Assembly (NCBI GenBank): GCA_002633005.1
Contig: NMRA01001001.1
Span: 18,476-73,588 of the forward strand
DNA length: 55,113 bases
From: Phoronis australis
Taxonomy: Eukaryota; Phoronida; Phoronidae
Direction of reading: 5' to 3'
Below, one piece after another: positions 1 to 12,128 of this stretch. Below the pieces are notes generated by a model. It was not told where the DNA came from and ran no database searches. It was given only the letters and a program-made list of their open reading frames with translations. The position numbers and the translations under genes are program-made. Numbering within the stretch: position 1 is the stretch's first letter; every line of letters starts with the position of its first letter.

Positions 1-1500
1 ATTCATGTTGTATTCTTAAGTGCTTAAAGCAAAACACCTGTGATTCTTAGCATTAACTATACTTTAAATTGGTTGTACAATTATTCCCTCACTGGGGTTC
101 ATAATGCACCGGAAGAGGTCAGTTAGTGGAAAGGTCATCAAAACATTAACATGAAATTACTCCTATAATTTTAAAGAATTTCTTTTCATATTGGTAAACG
201 GGGTTGCTGTCAGTAACTTCCCATAACAATTCCTTTAATACGCACGCGCAGAGTCCATTATTGTCACGCCGTGACAATAATCTTTCTAGTTCTTCTTATT
301 CTTCTTCCGACCAAGTTTGAGGCTTAATAACTCCAAATATGAGTTTTCACAGTATATAAAATTTGATTGGTTATTAATCATATTCTGTATTGCACCGGAA
401 GAGGTCGTTTGGTGCAAAGGTCATATAATTTTCAAAATGCTACTCTTCCTTCAGTTTTTAAGCTATCTTTTTCAACTTCGGTGCACAGGTATAAGTTAAC
501 ATGACAATTTAAAAAATTACTTTTCTAAGTAATCGGGTCATCCAATCAGGTGAAATATGTCAAAGGTCATTAGGTGCAAACTAAAATTTTGAGCTAGACA
601 CTTCAAATTGACAGGTCTGATTGGCACTGGTAAATCAAATCGGAATCCAAAGTTTCAGGTCATTTAGTGCAAACATGGGGTCATTAGGTGCATTTTTCTT
701 TTGAAAAGTTGACCTTTTCAATCAGCAAGTTTTCTGATGTGTCAACCGTTAGACAACTGTGGTTCTCAGCGTTAAACACATTTTCCATGGGCTTTGCAAT
801 AATTCTCCTAAAGATGCTTAAAATGCACCGGATAAGGTCAATTAGTGCAAAGGTCGTGTAACGTTCAAAATGTTATATCTCTTACGTTTTTCAAGGAATT
901 CTTTTCAATTTCAGCACACTGGTGTAAGTCAACATGCCAATTGAATACCCTACTTTACTTCGCAATAGGCCTAACCAATCAGAAAAAATAGGTCAAGGGT
1001 CATTGAGAGCAAACTAATATTTTGAGCTAGAGACTTCAGAATTACGTATCTGTTTACTTAGTGCGATTGAATTTGAATTCTAAATTTTCAGGTCATTTGG
1101 TGCACCCATGGGGTCATTAGGTGCATTTTTCTTCTGAAAGTTTGACCACTTCATTCATCTTGTATTCTGAAGTGCTTAAAGTAAAACATCTGTGATTATT
1201 AGCATTAACCACACTTTTAATCGAGTTAACAATTACTCCCTCATCGGGGCTCATAATGCACCGGAAGAGGTCAGTTAGTGGAAAGGTCATCAAAAAATTA
1301 ATATGTAATTTCTCCTACAATTTTAAAGAATTCCTTTTCATATTGGTAAACGGGTTGCTGTCAGTAACTTCCCATAATAATTCCAGTAATACTCACGCGC
1401 AGACTCCGTTATTGTCACGCAGTGACAATAATCTTTCTAGTTGTTTCTACTCTACTAACTCATCTAATGACTCTTTCAAGCTTCACTTGTCCACAGCAAG
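1..1500. repeat. Tandem repeat array, unit about 0.43 kb
   Basis: Related blocks beginning with a TGCACCGGAAGAGGTC-like motif recur near 104, 394, 824 and 1258, which gives a period of about 430 bases except for a shortened first unit. The stretch 1-300 is repeated almost whole at 1153-1440. Each unit also carries GGTCATTTRGTGCA and GGGGTCATTAGGTGCA-like motifs (for example 657-700 and 1091-1130). The short open frames here come from the repeat and show no coding signature. An inverted repeat (ATTGTCACG and its complement around one base) sits at 261-279, with a decayed copy at 1410-1428. Confidence 0.75.
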
Positions 1501-2147
1501 AATGTGACGAGGACACGTGGGGAACTTACTTGTACTCTTGGGTAAGTGTCAGTTTTTATCATTTTAATGATAGCCAAATTTAGTGCATACGCATGCTAGA
1601 TTTATGAGATATACTTTATTTTGGCTTACAGAACGTACGGACCGAATATGCAGGATAATGTTCTGTATCCTCAGTTTCCCCGAGTAAAAATAAGATATAG
1701 CAAAGTCATACGAGTGGAAAGCGAGTGTATTGCGAGTGTGCTCGTGAGGTTTCTAGCTTTCCCTAACAAAAATGACGGCTATTGAAATGATTGGTCAGTG
1801 AGATTAGAATGTTGAATTGCGATATTATTCGGTGTTTCGGTTTCTTAACTGAAAATTTTTTACAGCCAGTGAAGGTGAATGTCTTGCAGTCTACGTAACT
1901 CAACCCTGGTTAATGTTTCTTTTCGTACGAATGAATGATTGCCCACAATCCACTGCACAGGTGACTTCATGTCTCCTTACATCGTCAAAAGGTAAAATAT
2001 AGGATATTGAACATCAACATTAAGAGGCGACACATGAGCTCAACAAATACGCAGGCAAGTATCGACAGTCTAAACTGATAACCTAACAATTTTCGTAAAA
2101 TTGATTTGAATTCACATGTACCCACTCTTTTTACAAAATTCTTGCAG
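1501..2147. other. Non-coding stretch, nothing recognised
   Basis: I see no conserved protein, RNA gene or clear repeat. It lies between the tandem array and a candidate exon. Confidence 0.5.
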
Positions 2148-2293
2148 GACTCCAGTGTATGCACTGCTGCATGGAATGATGGTCGAATACTGCCATGGAG
2201 TAATAATAGTGAAGATAGAAGAGTCACGTGGAGTGAACCAAGAGATAACAAAAAGTACTTCAAGACCTCGCGGTACGGGGCAGAAACACTTTG
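2148..2293 (+). CDS. Candidate exon, LCCL-like C-terminal half
   Basis: The segment follows a strong acceptor (pyrimidine-rich run ending TTGCAG) and ends at a strong donor (TTTG then GTGAGT). In phase 0 it encodes about 48 residues beginning DSSVCTAAWNDGRI. This resembles the core of LCCL domains, where a D-S-S-I/V-C-x-A-A-x-x-x-G-x-I motif precedes a variable strand and a Y-x-x-S segment. The upstream half of such a domain, with its other cysteines, is not visible nearby. The exon ends in phase 2 while the next candidate exon at 4230 starts in phase 1, so the two cannot be joined directly: an unseen exon would be needed, or this belongs to another gene. A chance open frame between good splice motifs remains possible. 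Confidence 0.33.
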
Positions 2294-4229
2294 GTGAGTC
2301 ATGTTTCTGACTTTAATAATAAACCTAACCTGCCGTGCGATTACTATCTACTTTTCAGCGATTCGTTTACGGTGACAAATGTAATCATGAATGTAATCAA
2401 CCGATATCTCGAACTTCTTGTTTCCTGAGTATTTAAAAAGAGAAAGAATTGTGTTCTGGGGGAAGAGTATCATACTCACATTCAAAAGGTCGTTGGCTCA
2501 TGTCCTATCATTTGACCACGTCGCAAGAGCTCCAACAAGTTCAACATCTTGTGCGTGAAATCAGGGTTTCTGTGTTAACCTTGTAGTAAATGTGTATTTT
2601 GCATATATTCAAGTACATCTAAATGTCAATATGACATTGCAACTCTCCTATTCAGGGGTATTGTCTTGTGATCCATAACTGTTGCACCGGTAGTCTAATG
2701 TATTTAATCATTAAATCTTGAGAGCTCATGTTGACCGGTTTACCACTGTGACTGTCGTCTCAAGATATTTAAAATATCTATGTTGTGCGCTTGCCAGCAA
2801 ATCACGTGACTACTTTTCCCTTTATTTAGGTTCCCAACTATATTTAGCGGTAGAACTTTTACAACTCCAAGGAAGTTGGGTAAGGTACAATGGAATTCAT
2901 ATCTATATTTCATACAAACTGTATGTCAGAGTGAACAGTTTTGACGGACCAAAGTTTCACACGCGGAAAATAAGCTAGCTTACACAACAACAAAAGTCAA
3001 AGATCAGCAAAACATAAACGAAGTCCTTGTGAAAACTACTGGTACTTTATTCATGAGCAAAATCTTATATAGGTGCGCAGGTAGGCGTTCGCCTATCCGA
3101 ATAGATGAGTCCAAACCCAAACACCAGGCTAAGTTACACAAAAAAGTGGAGGGTAGTCTTGAACACAGTTATTTAAAACACACACTTAAAAATGGCGCTA
3201 TTAAAACATTCAGCGTATCGTGGAGATCTATCTTGACTTCTAAGTAATGATTTTCACAGATGAGAATATTCTGTTTAAGACATGTGCTACAGTGAAGTGA
3301 AGTCCGAAATATTTCAACAAAATTGTCTAGAAAACTGCATTGTATCTGCCTTTACGGTATGGGGTCACGACTTTAGTGTCATCATTCAATCTGACTTGAG
3401 TGTAGCAATATTGAACTTCTGCCGTGTGTTACATTATTGTAACAAATGGAACATTTAAAGCAGGCAAAATATCACATTCGTCTTAAAAAGGGTTTTTGTG
3501 ACGGGAGGAGCCGCTTTAAAATTTAAAAAATATTCATTGGTAAGGAAGTTGACTGTCTATTCTTAGTGACGTGATCAATGATGTGAGTACTTTCAAATAT
3601 TCGTGAGCGCCTATGCAAATAACTCAACGTCTTGTTGTGATTAATGTGATGCATGCTTGATTTATGTACATGCCTTTAACTATTATGGATTTAATATTAT
3701 TCCGAAGCTTGTGCGATCACGTGCTTCGCTTGCAATACATGGCATATCTTGCGAAGTCTTTTGAGATCTCCCTTTTTGTCGCAAGAAACTAGGTCTACAA
3801 AACGCATGTTCGTTAACGTACATGTATCTGGTCACTGCTTGTACGAAATTCTTCGTCAGAATGTAAGCTTTGCAAGTTCAGTTCATGTCTCTAAGGACAT
3901 CTTTTAATGATCCGTGCATTCCGTCCTAGAAGCAAACTTATAATTCATACCAAATTACCGCTATATAATTGGGTTTCAACTTTTTCCTGACTCACATAAA
4001 AAGTGTTTTCTGGACTTGGAAAGAGCCGACAGCACGTCATTCCTATTGACCTTGGTCGGACCAGTAAAGGACGCGCCGTAACAAGATATCTTGTATAGTC
4101 TCGTCTCACGCTCAGATGAAATTTCAGTTCTTTGGAAGCCCTGAACATTCAAATTGACTCAAGAACAATGTGAGACCAATTTTATAATGGTAAATGGTCT
4201 AAATCAAAAGTTGTTTGTTTGTGATGCAG
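2294..4229. other. Presumed intron or intergenic DNA
   Basis: No supported gene. The frame at 3029-3247 has a weak carbonic-anhydrase-like look but is not supported (see rejected items). Confidence 0.4.
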
Positions 4230-4532
4230 TTAGTGTTACCTGTCTATTCCCAGAGACACTGTTTAACATCAGTGTAGTGATCCCACTGAGTGGAGGTGAG
4301 ATCTACGTCTACGGTGGAACGAACGTGTACATTGCAAGTGACGCAATAGAGACTGGGGTGCATGTCAACATAAATACTACCATACCAACCAAACCGCCAA
4401 CAGGTGGCACTGTTACAGGAAGTGGTTCGAGGAGGCACAAGGTGTTCAAGGTCAGCGACACCTTTGGGGCTTATTACTTCACAGTTGGCGGTAACAAGAA
4501 CTTGTATTCAAGAGTGGTCGCCTTGGTAACGG
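4230..4532 (+). CDS. Exon: Ig-like extracellular domain of a Tie-like modular protein
   Basis: A 303-base exon between acceptor ..TTTGTGATGCAG (ends 4229) and donor G|GTAAGG (4533), phase 1 at both ends. It encodes about 101 residues: an early VSVTCLF strand, GGEIYVYGG, a T/G-rich linker, a basic stretch GSRRHKVFKV, and DTFGAYYFTV. The last is placed like the D-x-G-x-Y-x-C strand F of Ig domains but has F where the cysteine would be, so the disulfide may be absent. N-x-S/T sites (NIS, NTT) fit an extracellular protein. The same phase and strand as the kringle, Ig and EGF exons downstream suggest one gene. The exon is seen directly; the fold is inferred from weak similarity; membership in the gene is inferred from phase and order. 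Confidence 0.55.
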
Positions 4533-6149
4533 GTAAGGATGAGTCGATAGCTTTGGTTCGTGAAAGTGTCGATATTAATACTTGTGACTATGTTGATGGT
4601 TGCCTGCAATACATATTCAGTACTTGTTTTTCCTAAACTGCTGGACTATGACCAACAGATAAAAGTAACGAGTAGTTTAAGCACATAACAGCAATCAGAA
4701 CGCATCCGTCTAGCCTCGCAAACAGATCACGGTATGCAGTACTCAAATAGTGACTGCATAGCGAGGGGAAAATAGTTTTGTTTTTTAAGCTGCATTTTTT
4801 CCTTTTTGGCCTGCTCAAAACGAAAATCGAACTGGGCCTTTTGCTCTCATAAAATTCATCCATACCTTGACAGTATTTTATTTCCGCTGGCAATTTAAGT
4901 CGATGCAATGCGTACAGGAGTTATTTTCAATTCACTATCGTACGGTTAGCTAACTCCAATAAATCTTGATGCTTTAACTTGAGTCGCTGGTTTCGATGTT
5001 CTTGTAGATAACGGAAATGGAATTCTGTCACTGAAAGGATTTTTTCGAGAACAATTTTAAGAGCAAATATCGTTTTTCGTTGTTAGCCTGCTGAGCAAGG
5101 CGAAATTCAACGTGAAACTGTTTATTTGAATTCGAGACTACAGCAACAGTTGTATGTACAATGTACATTCAATCTGCAAGGCGAAAAAGCCATTTCTAGA
5201 GTGAGATAAACATCATGAAATTTTGGCGACTGACTGTAGTACCTTCATCGTATTTGGTAAAGTATTCTAGACAATTTTGCTTCTACTTTTTTCATGTTTT
5301 TATGATAATGATGATATTGCCTGTTGTGATTCTTAGATCAGACCGTGTTACTCTTCATGTCCCATGTAGTTTGTAGATTGGACGTGTTTTATGTGTTGTG
5401 GACATCCTCGAAGACATGTGTACTATGTTGTTTGGGTATGGTGGATAACAGGCCAAGTTCGTGCGTGTCGAGTGTTTTGTTTGAACCCAACATCGAGCCC
5501 TTAATTGTAGCATCGGCACCATTATACGTAATGCCAGTAATCAGATAGGAATAATGAAGGACAACTGGACAGCGTTCTGGAAATTTGTTTGGGGGGGGGT
5601 GGGCACTTTTTTGTAATTTTGTAAATAGTGCAAAAGAGTGAGGATTGAGAGTAAGTCTTTTATAAATTAGATATGGCCATTTGAAGGAAGTTGTAGAAAA
5701 GTTACGTCTACGGTTTTTTTCTGATTTGAATACGATTTTCCATTTTGTCGTCCATTTGCTGCGTGCTTGAATAAGACCCCTGTCTGGTCAATGGGCGGAA
5801 GAGGGATATGTCGTCAATGGACAAATCGAGTTCAAACCGTTACGCATGATATATGGAAATACTATAACACTTCGACGAGCACGTGTTATGTATTTGATAC
5901 ACTTTCTCGGTATGAAAGGCTGTAAAGGAAGAGTATTTGGTTCTGTAAAGCGCGACAAGTTGGTTTTCAAGAGTTGGCAAATCCATCGATATGGACTAGC
6001 TCTCTGCAATGATCCCGTGCTACTGTTCAATACTACAGTTTGCTTTTTTAAAATGTTAAAAAATACAAAGAAGTCACTCTTTATACAATTATTATACACG
6101 AATACATCAATTAAAAAAACTGATGTTAAGATTACAATAATATATGTTT
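4533..6149. other. Presumed intron sequence
   Basis: No supported coding sequence. A run of ten G lies near 5589. A block of about 48 bases at 5998-6046 recurs at 11434-11481, so a dispersed repeat passes through here. Confidence 0.45.
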
Positions 6150-6500
6150 AGTTATTTTTGAGAGCAGTGCTTTCATATGTTATGAATGGTAAGGAATTCC
6201 AGTTGTTAATACAAGTTAATATCGTAGATCTCCTGAAGGCTTGGCTTATGGAATATGGAATACTCTGCATATTACTTTGCCGCGGTCCTGGTCTCGTGTT
6301 TGGTCTTTTGAAGGAGTCAAAGAGGATTTTGTTAGAGTAATTGTTTATGTTGGTTAAGACTTTACTTGTATACATGGACAGGTGGAGTTTACAACAGGTT
6401 GCTAGCTTGCTCCAGTTGAAACTATTTAGAACCTTGATTGTGTTGAACCCATTGTATGCCCCTGTTCTGGCTAAAGCTGCTTGGGATTGTAGTTGCAACC
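6150..6500 (-). mobile_element. CR1/L2-like LINE, 3' terminal fragment
   Basis: Read on the minus strand, the frame 6498-6148 ends with a basic stretch, then INNWNSLPFITYESTALKNN. This matches the WNSLP..I....S...FK signature that closes ORF2 of CR1/L2-type non-LTR retrotransposons. The preceding part (SQAALARTGAYNGFN) sits like the Q-N-R-A-A-R segment after the reverse transcriptase. No catalytic motif is present, so this is a 5'-truncated dead copy. The 3' untranslated part probably runs leftward of 6150. Confidence 0.6.
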
Positions 6501-7984
6501 CAATCGATTTAACGATTGCGCATGTCCGGAAATTAGGGTGCGCAAAGGCTATTGGGATTGATTAGGGTATATGGAATGGCCGATAGGTTAGCACGACGTG
6601 TGATTTGTGTGCATTAAACTACGCTGCTGTATGTAATTCTGCCGGTATTCACCCTAATAAGCGCCCATGCCCCAACAAGTGCCCCAACGCGTTTTCAGAC
6701 TTTGCTAAAGTAAGCGCCCAGCCCATGAACTACATGCGAAAAATGCCCATTCCTACAGTTCTAACGTCTCCAATTTATCAATTGAAAGATCCGACAGTTC
6801 TGAATTTGTAGACCACGAGCCTCACCGTTATGTCCGTATACACTTCAAACTTACGCCGCGATTCAAAAAGAACGCAGAAGAAGTTTTGCTGCTCTTGCGA
6901 GGGATGTGCCCCACTACGCGGGTCTGGACTTTGAAAACACTGAGACGCAGCGTACTTGTCAGCGGCATTGCATTGTTTCTTTCCTGTAAAGACCTTCTCC
7001 GACCTAACAGGAATCCAAGCTTCTTTGTACACTTGAAAACCGTGAATTGAAGACTAATAAAAAAACTCGACCAGTGTTTGCACGCGGCCAAGAAGCGCGC
7101 GCTGCATAATGTACCGGCTGTCATCGAAGACATTTAGTCGGGAACTATCTATTCATAAAACGGGTAACATAGCATCGGCAAATAAATATTGGCACTAATT
7201 TCCGAAAGTTTCTAATACCGTAAAAAACTTTTGCATTATCTTTAAGAGAAACCATTTAACTAATCATAATTGGTGTTTTTAAGGTCAAAATGACCCACTT
7301 CGCACCCATACACCCCAAATCTTCCGGAAAATAGCTGTTACACTAGGCTCACGCACCCACTCACCTGGCGACTCAATGAGTGAGCTATCGGTCGTACCGA
7401 AAAAATTCTAGAACGTTTTTTAGCAGATGAGGCCACCAAGTGCTAAGCTAAATATTAAAACACGCTCTGCTTGACTGCCTGAGTTAATTTCTTTGGGTAC
7501 AATGCACACCTAGATCATTTCATCGCATTTACTCTGGCAAATGAACTCTGGTCAAGGGAAAACAAGTTTTTTTCACTACCAACCGCCGTGGAGTATTTGT
7601 TACTGTTTCTTTGAAGGGAGATTTTGTTGGGCAGTTTCCAAGATACGTTTTCTTGTCGCGCTCAAAATGAGCGCTGCATTCTTTATGCCGCGAAGTCGGA
7701 AAGAATTCACGAAGTCGGCCTTTGCTACCAGCTCTACCGATGTCTCTGACACATGTTTAACGCAGTTCTTGATCCTTGGGAAACAGGTAGTAACTAATTT
7801 TTTTTTATCTCGCTAACTGGTATTATAGCATGCCAGGCACACAATACGTGTAACCTCCCTGCGGCCGGTTCGCCCCCACGTTTGCCGACGTACTTGTTTA
7901 CCGGCTTAACCACAGTGCAACATTCTGAACCATTTCCAATATGGCGGCGTTGCAACTCCGCTATTGAAGAAGTATGCAGGCGTT
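6501..7984. other. Non-coding stretch between LINE fragments
   Basis: No conserved coding frame recognised. The open frames at 6605-6811, 6778-7133 and 7541-7816 have no family signature. Confidence 0.4.
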
Positions 7985-8239
7985 TGCCAATTGGTTGATT
8001 ATGTCACAGTAATCTAGATGTGGGAATACAAAAGACTTGAACAGAGTTTCAAGATGCATGGAGTTGAGATGACGAGAGATAATTCTAACTGGATTAATCA
8101 ATTTTTGTACTTTACAAATGAGTTCGTGACAGTGAGGAGTAAATGTAAGGTTATGGTGTAGTAGCAAGCCAAGATGTTTGTGCGTGAACTTATTGGGGAT
8201 AACTTCCCCATTGAATGACAATTCCAGCATCGGATTTGT

Positions 8240-9424
8240 TTGGAAATGAGTATTATTAGGCTTAGAAAATATAGGATCAACACTTTTTAAGGTTTAAATT
8301 TCACCTTTCATTTGTTAGACCAGTCATAGGGTTTGTTAAGGTCAGTTTGCAATTGTAAGGAGTCATGGGGATGCTCTTTTGAGAATGGGTAGAAAATTGA
8401 AGTGTCATCAGCATATAAGAATATTTTAGAGTTTATTTTGTCTGGAAGATCATTGATTATAGTAAAAAGAGTAAGGGCCTAGTACGCTACCCCAGCCTGG
8501 CGTTGATGAAGGTGATAAGACACCCTCAATTCGGACTTTGTAAATTCGATATTCCAGATATGATTTTAAAAGTAAGAGGAGAGTGCCTGAGAAACCGTAA
8601 GATTGTAATTTATGTAGAAGCAGGTCATGGGGAACGACATCAAAAGCTGACGCAATGTCTAAAAATACGGATCTCACGTTGTGCCCTTGCTCAAACCGGA
8701 GGTGGATGTCGTGTACAATTTCTGTAACTTGGGACACTGTGCTGTTACCAGACATGAATCCTAATTGGCGACGATGTATGAGGCTTTGTGAAAAGAGGTG
8801 GTCAAACATGTGTTGAGAAATGTTTTTTTCTAAAATTTTGGATAAGGTGTTAAGTAGAGTTATGGGGCGATAGTTGGCAATGTCTGTTTTGGAGTTCTTT
8901 TTGTGTATTGCTATCATAACTCCAAGCTTCCAGTTCGAAGGAAATTTTCCAGATTGTACTATTTTGTTATAAAATGTTATCAGAGGAACTGTGAGCTCGC
9001 TTGCTATTATATTGATCATTTTATTGGTTATGAGATTGGTACCGTCATTTTTGTTTTCGTCAATGTTTTCTAGTAGTTTTCTGACTTCAGATGGTTGGGC
9101 TCTTATGTCAGAGAGGTGCTCTAATGTTCTGTTTGGGAATTCGGGGAAGTTTGTTGTTGATGCAATGTGACTCTTGGCGGTGAAGTAGTCTAGAAATAAC
9201 TTACTTTTATCAGCTTTGGATGACGCCTGAAAGTTGAATTCTTTTGAGTGGATGGCGGGGTATGATAACTGCTTTACCTGTCCTCGAACTTTGTTTACTA
9301 TATCCCAATATTCCTTAGAATTTTTGGAGAAATTTTTGATATTGGAGATAATTTTCATCTTATAGTCTTGTTTTGTCTTTTTAATTAGTTCTTCCACACT
9401 CTTCCACTGTTCTTTGTAGCACAT
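8240..9424 (-). pseudogene. LINE ORF2 reverse transcriptase, broken
   Basis: The frame 9424-8450 carries RT motifs in order: LITNKMI, FPSNWKLGVMIAIHKK, NYRPITLLNTLSKILEK, RQLGFMSGNSTVSQ, and VFLDIASAFDVVPHDLLLHKL (first catalytic aspartate). After a frame break near 8480 the minus strand reads LYADDTSIF at about 8400-8428, so the YADD catalytic box is intact. A further frame, 8230-7961, gives the KHLGLLLHHNLTF thumb-like segment and HLDYCD. The usual PQGSVLGPLLF box reads PGWGSVLGPYSF here, partly degraded. This enzyme would copy the LINE RNA at the nicked target; frameshifts make this copy inactive. Confidence 0.85.
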
Positions 9425-9689
9425 GAACGTGCACGGATTATTTGATTTTATGAATGATCTGCACAGTTTATTTCTTTATATTTATTTCAGACTTAATGTT
9501 ATTGTTAAACCACGGTTTGTCCTTGTATATATTGTTTTCATGGTTGATGGGATATTGTTATCTAGTATGGTGTAGAGTGACTCTATGGATATTGAGACTC
9601 AGTCATTGATGTCACTTTTGTTAAGTATTTCAGTCCAGTTAAATGTGGTTATGCCAGAGCGCAGTTTGTCCCTGTTAATGAGGTTTTTA

Positions 9690-10400
9690 ATTCCAGATCT
9701 TTTCCATAATGTCTGGTTCTTTTGGTGCGCAGTTGAGTGTGAATGTTGTTTCTATAACGTGGTGGTCTGAGTTACCAATGGGAGGCCTTACAGAAGTGGA
9801 TTCAATTAATCCGAGATTGTTTGTAATACATAAATCAAGGCAAGAATGCGAATACTGTGTTAAACGTGTCGGCTCGTTTATTAGTTGTATACAGTCATTT
9901 GAGAGGAGAATATTGAATAATTCGAGACCGGCTTGGTTGTCATTGTCTTCTGAGTACCAAGTACTATTTCTTGCGTTGAAATCACCGTAACTTTGATAAC
10001 AATTGTTTTATTAGTTTTTGAGTGTTCTTGCAATTGTTCTGAAAAAATCTTGAAATATGCTTTCCTTTCATGGGACGCCTGTGAGGGTGAGCGATAGAAA
10101 AAACATAATATACCTTCTTGTGGTTGACGTAAAGTTCAATCCAACAGTTATTCATTGATTGTATAATTTTGTTATCAATTGCTTTGCAATTTACGGAGTT
10201 CTGGACAAACAAGATCAACCCCCTCCCGGCATTAGTGTTGTATTCTGGAATAATAAGTGCACTGATGCTGTCTTGGGACAGTGTTCCGGATTCACCTATG
10301 GCTATGACCATGTAATTGTTGTGTGTAATAAATTGCTTGAGAAGTTCAAATCTTGAAAGGTTGTTCGCCTTGATATTATTGATGTTAGTGAATAAGACCT
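9690..10400 (-). pseudogene. LINE ORF2 apurinic-type endonuclease, broken
   Basis: The minus-strand translation shows the order of an APE-type endonuclease: IAIGESGTL near 10300 (holding the catalytic glutamate), NAGRGLILFVQNSVN near 10220, a middle LCITNNLGLIES motif near 9815, and GNSDHHVI near 9760 with the catalytic Asp-His. In CR1/L2 elements this enzyme nicks the chromosomal target for target-primed reverse transcription. Frame breaks occur near 9990 and near 10380, so no full protein can be made. Key active-site residues are still visible, which argues for moderate age. Confidence 0.75.
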
Positions 10401-11882
10401 TGAAGCTGGATGAACCCTGAGTGTCTGGTCCTGGCAGTTAAAAGGCTTTGCTCAATGATAACTCTGATATCACAACGTGAGTTCTTCATTGTGTAGTAAA
10501 CATTACGTAAGTGCGCAGTTCGGGGTCGTTTTCGTAGTAGAAAAGTGAGGTCGAGCGTGATAGGCGAAAAGCAATGGGGTATTTTTGTTTTCCAGACACC
10601 CGTACAATTGTAATTATTATGTCTGTAGTTAAAAACTGATAAATTAATATAGTTCATACTTAATATGCTTATCTAAAAAAAGAAAAAGAAATGCACTCTA
10701 TATACAGGTGTGTGAATAGACTAAAAGTAATGAAGTAAGGACAAAAGCAATGAACACTCGAGTGTAAACACTAAGGTAGGCATGAATATTCCCGCCACTA
10801 CTAATTTAATTACATTGAGTTAGGATAAATCTTGCAGATAGAAAACTGATGGATTAGTAACATTAAAAATTGAAATGGATAGGCGTACTACGGATGTGAG
10901 ATTAGTACAAATAGATGAGAGTCAACGGGGTAGACAATTTGTACATATGTAGAACATGACTACTGTACTTTGGGATGAAAAGATATTGCCAATTACATTT
11001 TTTTACTACACATGACACCGCCTAAGTCAGTACGATACTGGTTTGGCCGTTTTTAGCTTGAACGTCAATGGTGATTAAAATTGAAACTTAAAAAAGCAAA
11101 TTTAACTAATTAACTGACTCACACTTGATGGGATGTCTAGATCTGTAGATGAAAGTGAATCATTTGAGGTAACATACATGTACATATACATGTACATGTA
11201 TTTGAATGATAGGACTACATTTGTTAATTTCAGTGTAGTTTCATAATCATGACGCAAGTGAGGCGTGAAATTCCTTAAAAATATGCATTACTAAGATAAA
11301 AGATGTTCTGATTTCACTCCTTGTTGTCTCATTGTTATTAGGAAGCCATGCGTGTAGGCTGTAACTTATTGACCCAGAAGTGCACTTAAAGTACTTTATA
11401 ACTTGCAAAATCAAAATTCAAGCAAGTTGTACAAGCTCTCTGCAATGATCCCATGCTACTGTTTAATACTACAGTTTGCTTCTGGGCACTCTATATTGCA
11501 GCTTTGGTTAACATTGCTTGACGCTAGACAGGCTGATAGGCGTGCTTTGACCGCGGAAGACAGACGCTGGTCAGCTGCAACATCAATATTGGTCATTTAT
11601 GCTTTGAATGCTCTTTCAATAGGTACGGAGATGGTGCACAATTCAATCTCTTGGCATTAATTTTTCGGCCTTTGTCAGGTGTAAACTCTCGGTTCCAGAT
11701 TTGAAAGCCCAATTCGTACACCACTGCCCTATGTAAAAATGAGTGCTACGGGAATTATAGCATTTGTCTCCTTGCTGTTTTGACATAATCGTACAGTTTA
11801 CAGGTCCACCAATCAGTATTGACATGGATCCTCTAAGAAGCGAACCTTGGGTTCAAGGCGTACGTGTTGCGATATATTGCAG
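10401..11882. other. Presumed intron sequence
   Basis: No supported gene. It contains a short alternating palindromic run of ATACATGTAC units at about 11173-11205 and the second copy (11434-11481) of a block found at 5998-6046. Confidence 0.45.
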
Positions 11883-12128
11883 GTGATTGTCTGGACGACG
11901 ACGGAGCTCAAGGAAGTACCTACAGGGGGAGCATCAGGGTCACGCAATCAAATGCTGCATGCAAACCATGGTCTAAATACAAAAAAGGTCAACTCGCAAA
12001 GGATTATCCAGAGCAATTCACCATGAACTACTGTCGCAATACTGCCAACGATAAAGATGCTACTTCCCCTTGGTGTAAACCGGTCACTGGACAATGGGAA
12101 AAGTGTTATGTTCCTATTTGCAAAAACG
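11883..12128 (+). CDS. Exon: kringle domain of a Tie-like modular protein
   Basis: A 246-base exon between acceptor ..GATATATTGCAG and donor G|GTAAGT, phase 1 on both sides. It encodes one full kringle: DCLDDDG, STYRGSIRVTQSNAACKPW, NYCRNTANDKDATSPWC and KCYVPIC. The six cysteines are in kringle order, and the family marks Y-x-G, C-x-x-W, N-Y-C-R-N and P-W-C are kept. Kringles are disulfide-bonded extracellular binding modules of proteases, HGF-like factors and ROR kinases. A complete domain in one symmetric phase-1 exon is the classic arrangement for exon shuffling. Orientation and phase match the Ig and EGF exons, so it probably belongs to the same gene, but the introns are long (7.4 and 31 kb) and transcripts would be needed to join them. 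Confidence 0.88.

Larger units (their letters stand above)
7985..10400 (-). mobile_element. CR1/L2-like non-LTR retrotransposon, decayed
   Basis: On the minus strand, an endonuclease, a reverse transcriptase and a C-terminal segment follow in the normal LINE order, split over several frames. Nothing recognisable lies 5' of about 10400. The 3' end breaks off near 7985 just after the HLDYCD motif, without a 3' tail, so the copy is truncated at both ends. It lies in the presumed intron between the first Ig exon and the kringle exon, antisense to the host gene. Confidence 0.85.

Noticed and set aside
3029-3247. Frame with RRSPIRIDESKPK, faintly like the N-terminal part of an alpha carbonic anhydrase
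   Set aside because: Only a few residues agree, no donor site fits its end and no zinc-binding histidine segment follows.
4633-4908. Minus-strand frame of 91 codons after the Ig-like exon
   Set aside because: No family resemblance, no splice context and an ordinary length for chance in AT-rich DNA.
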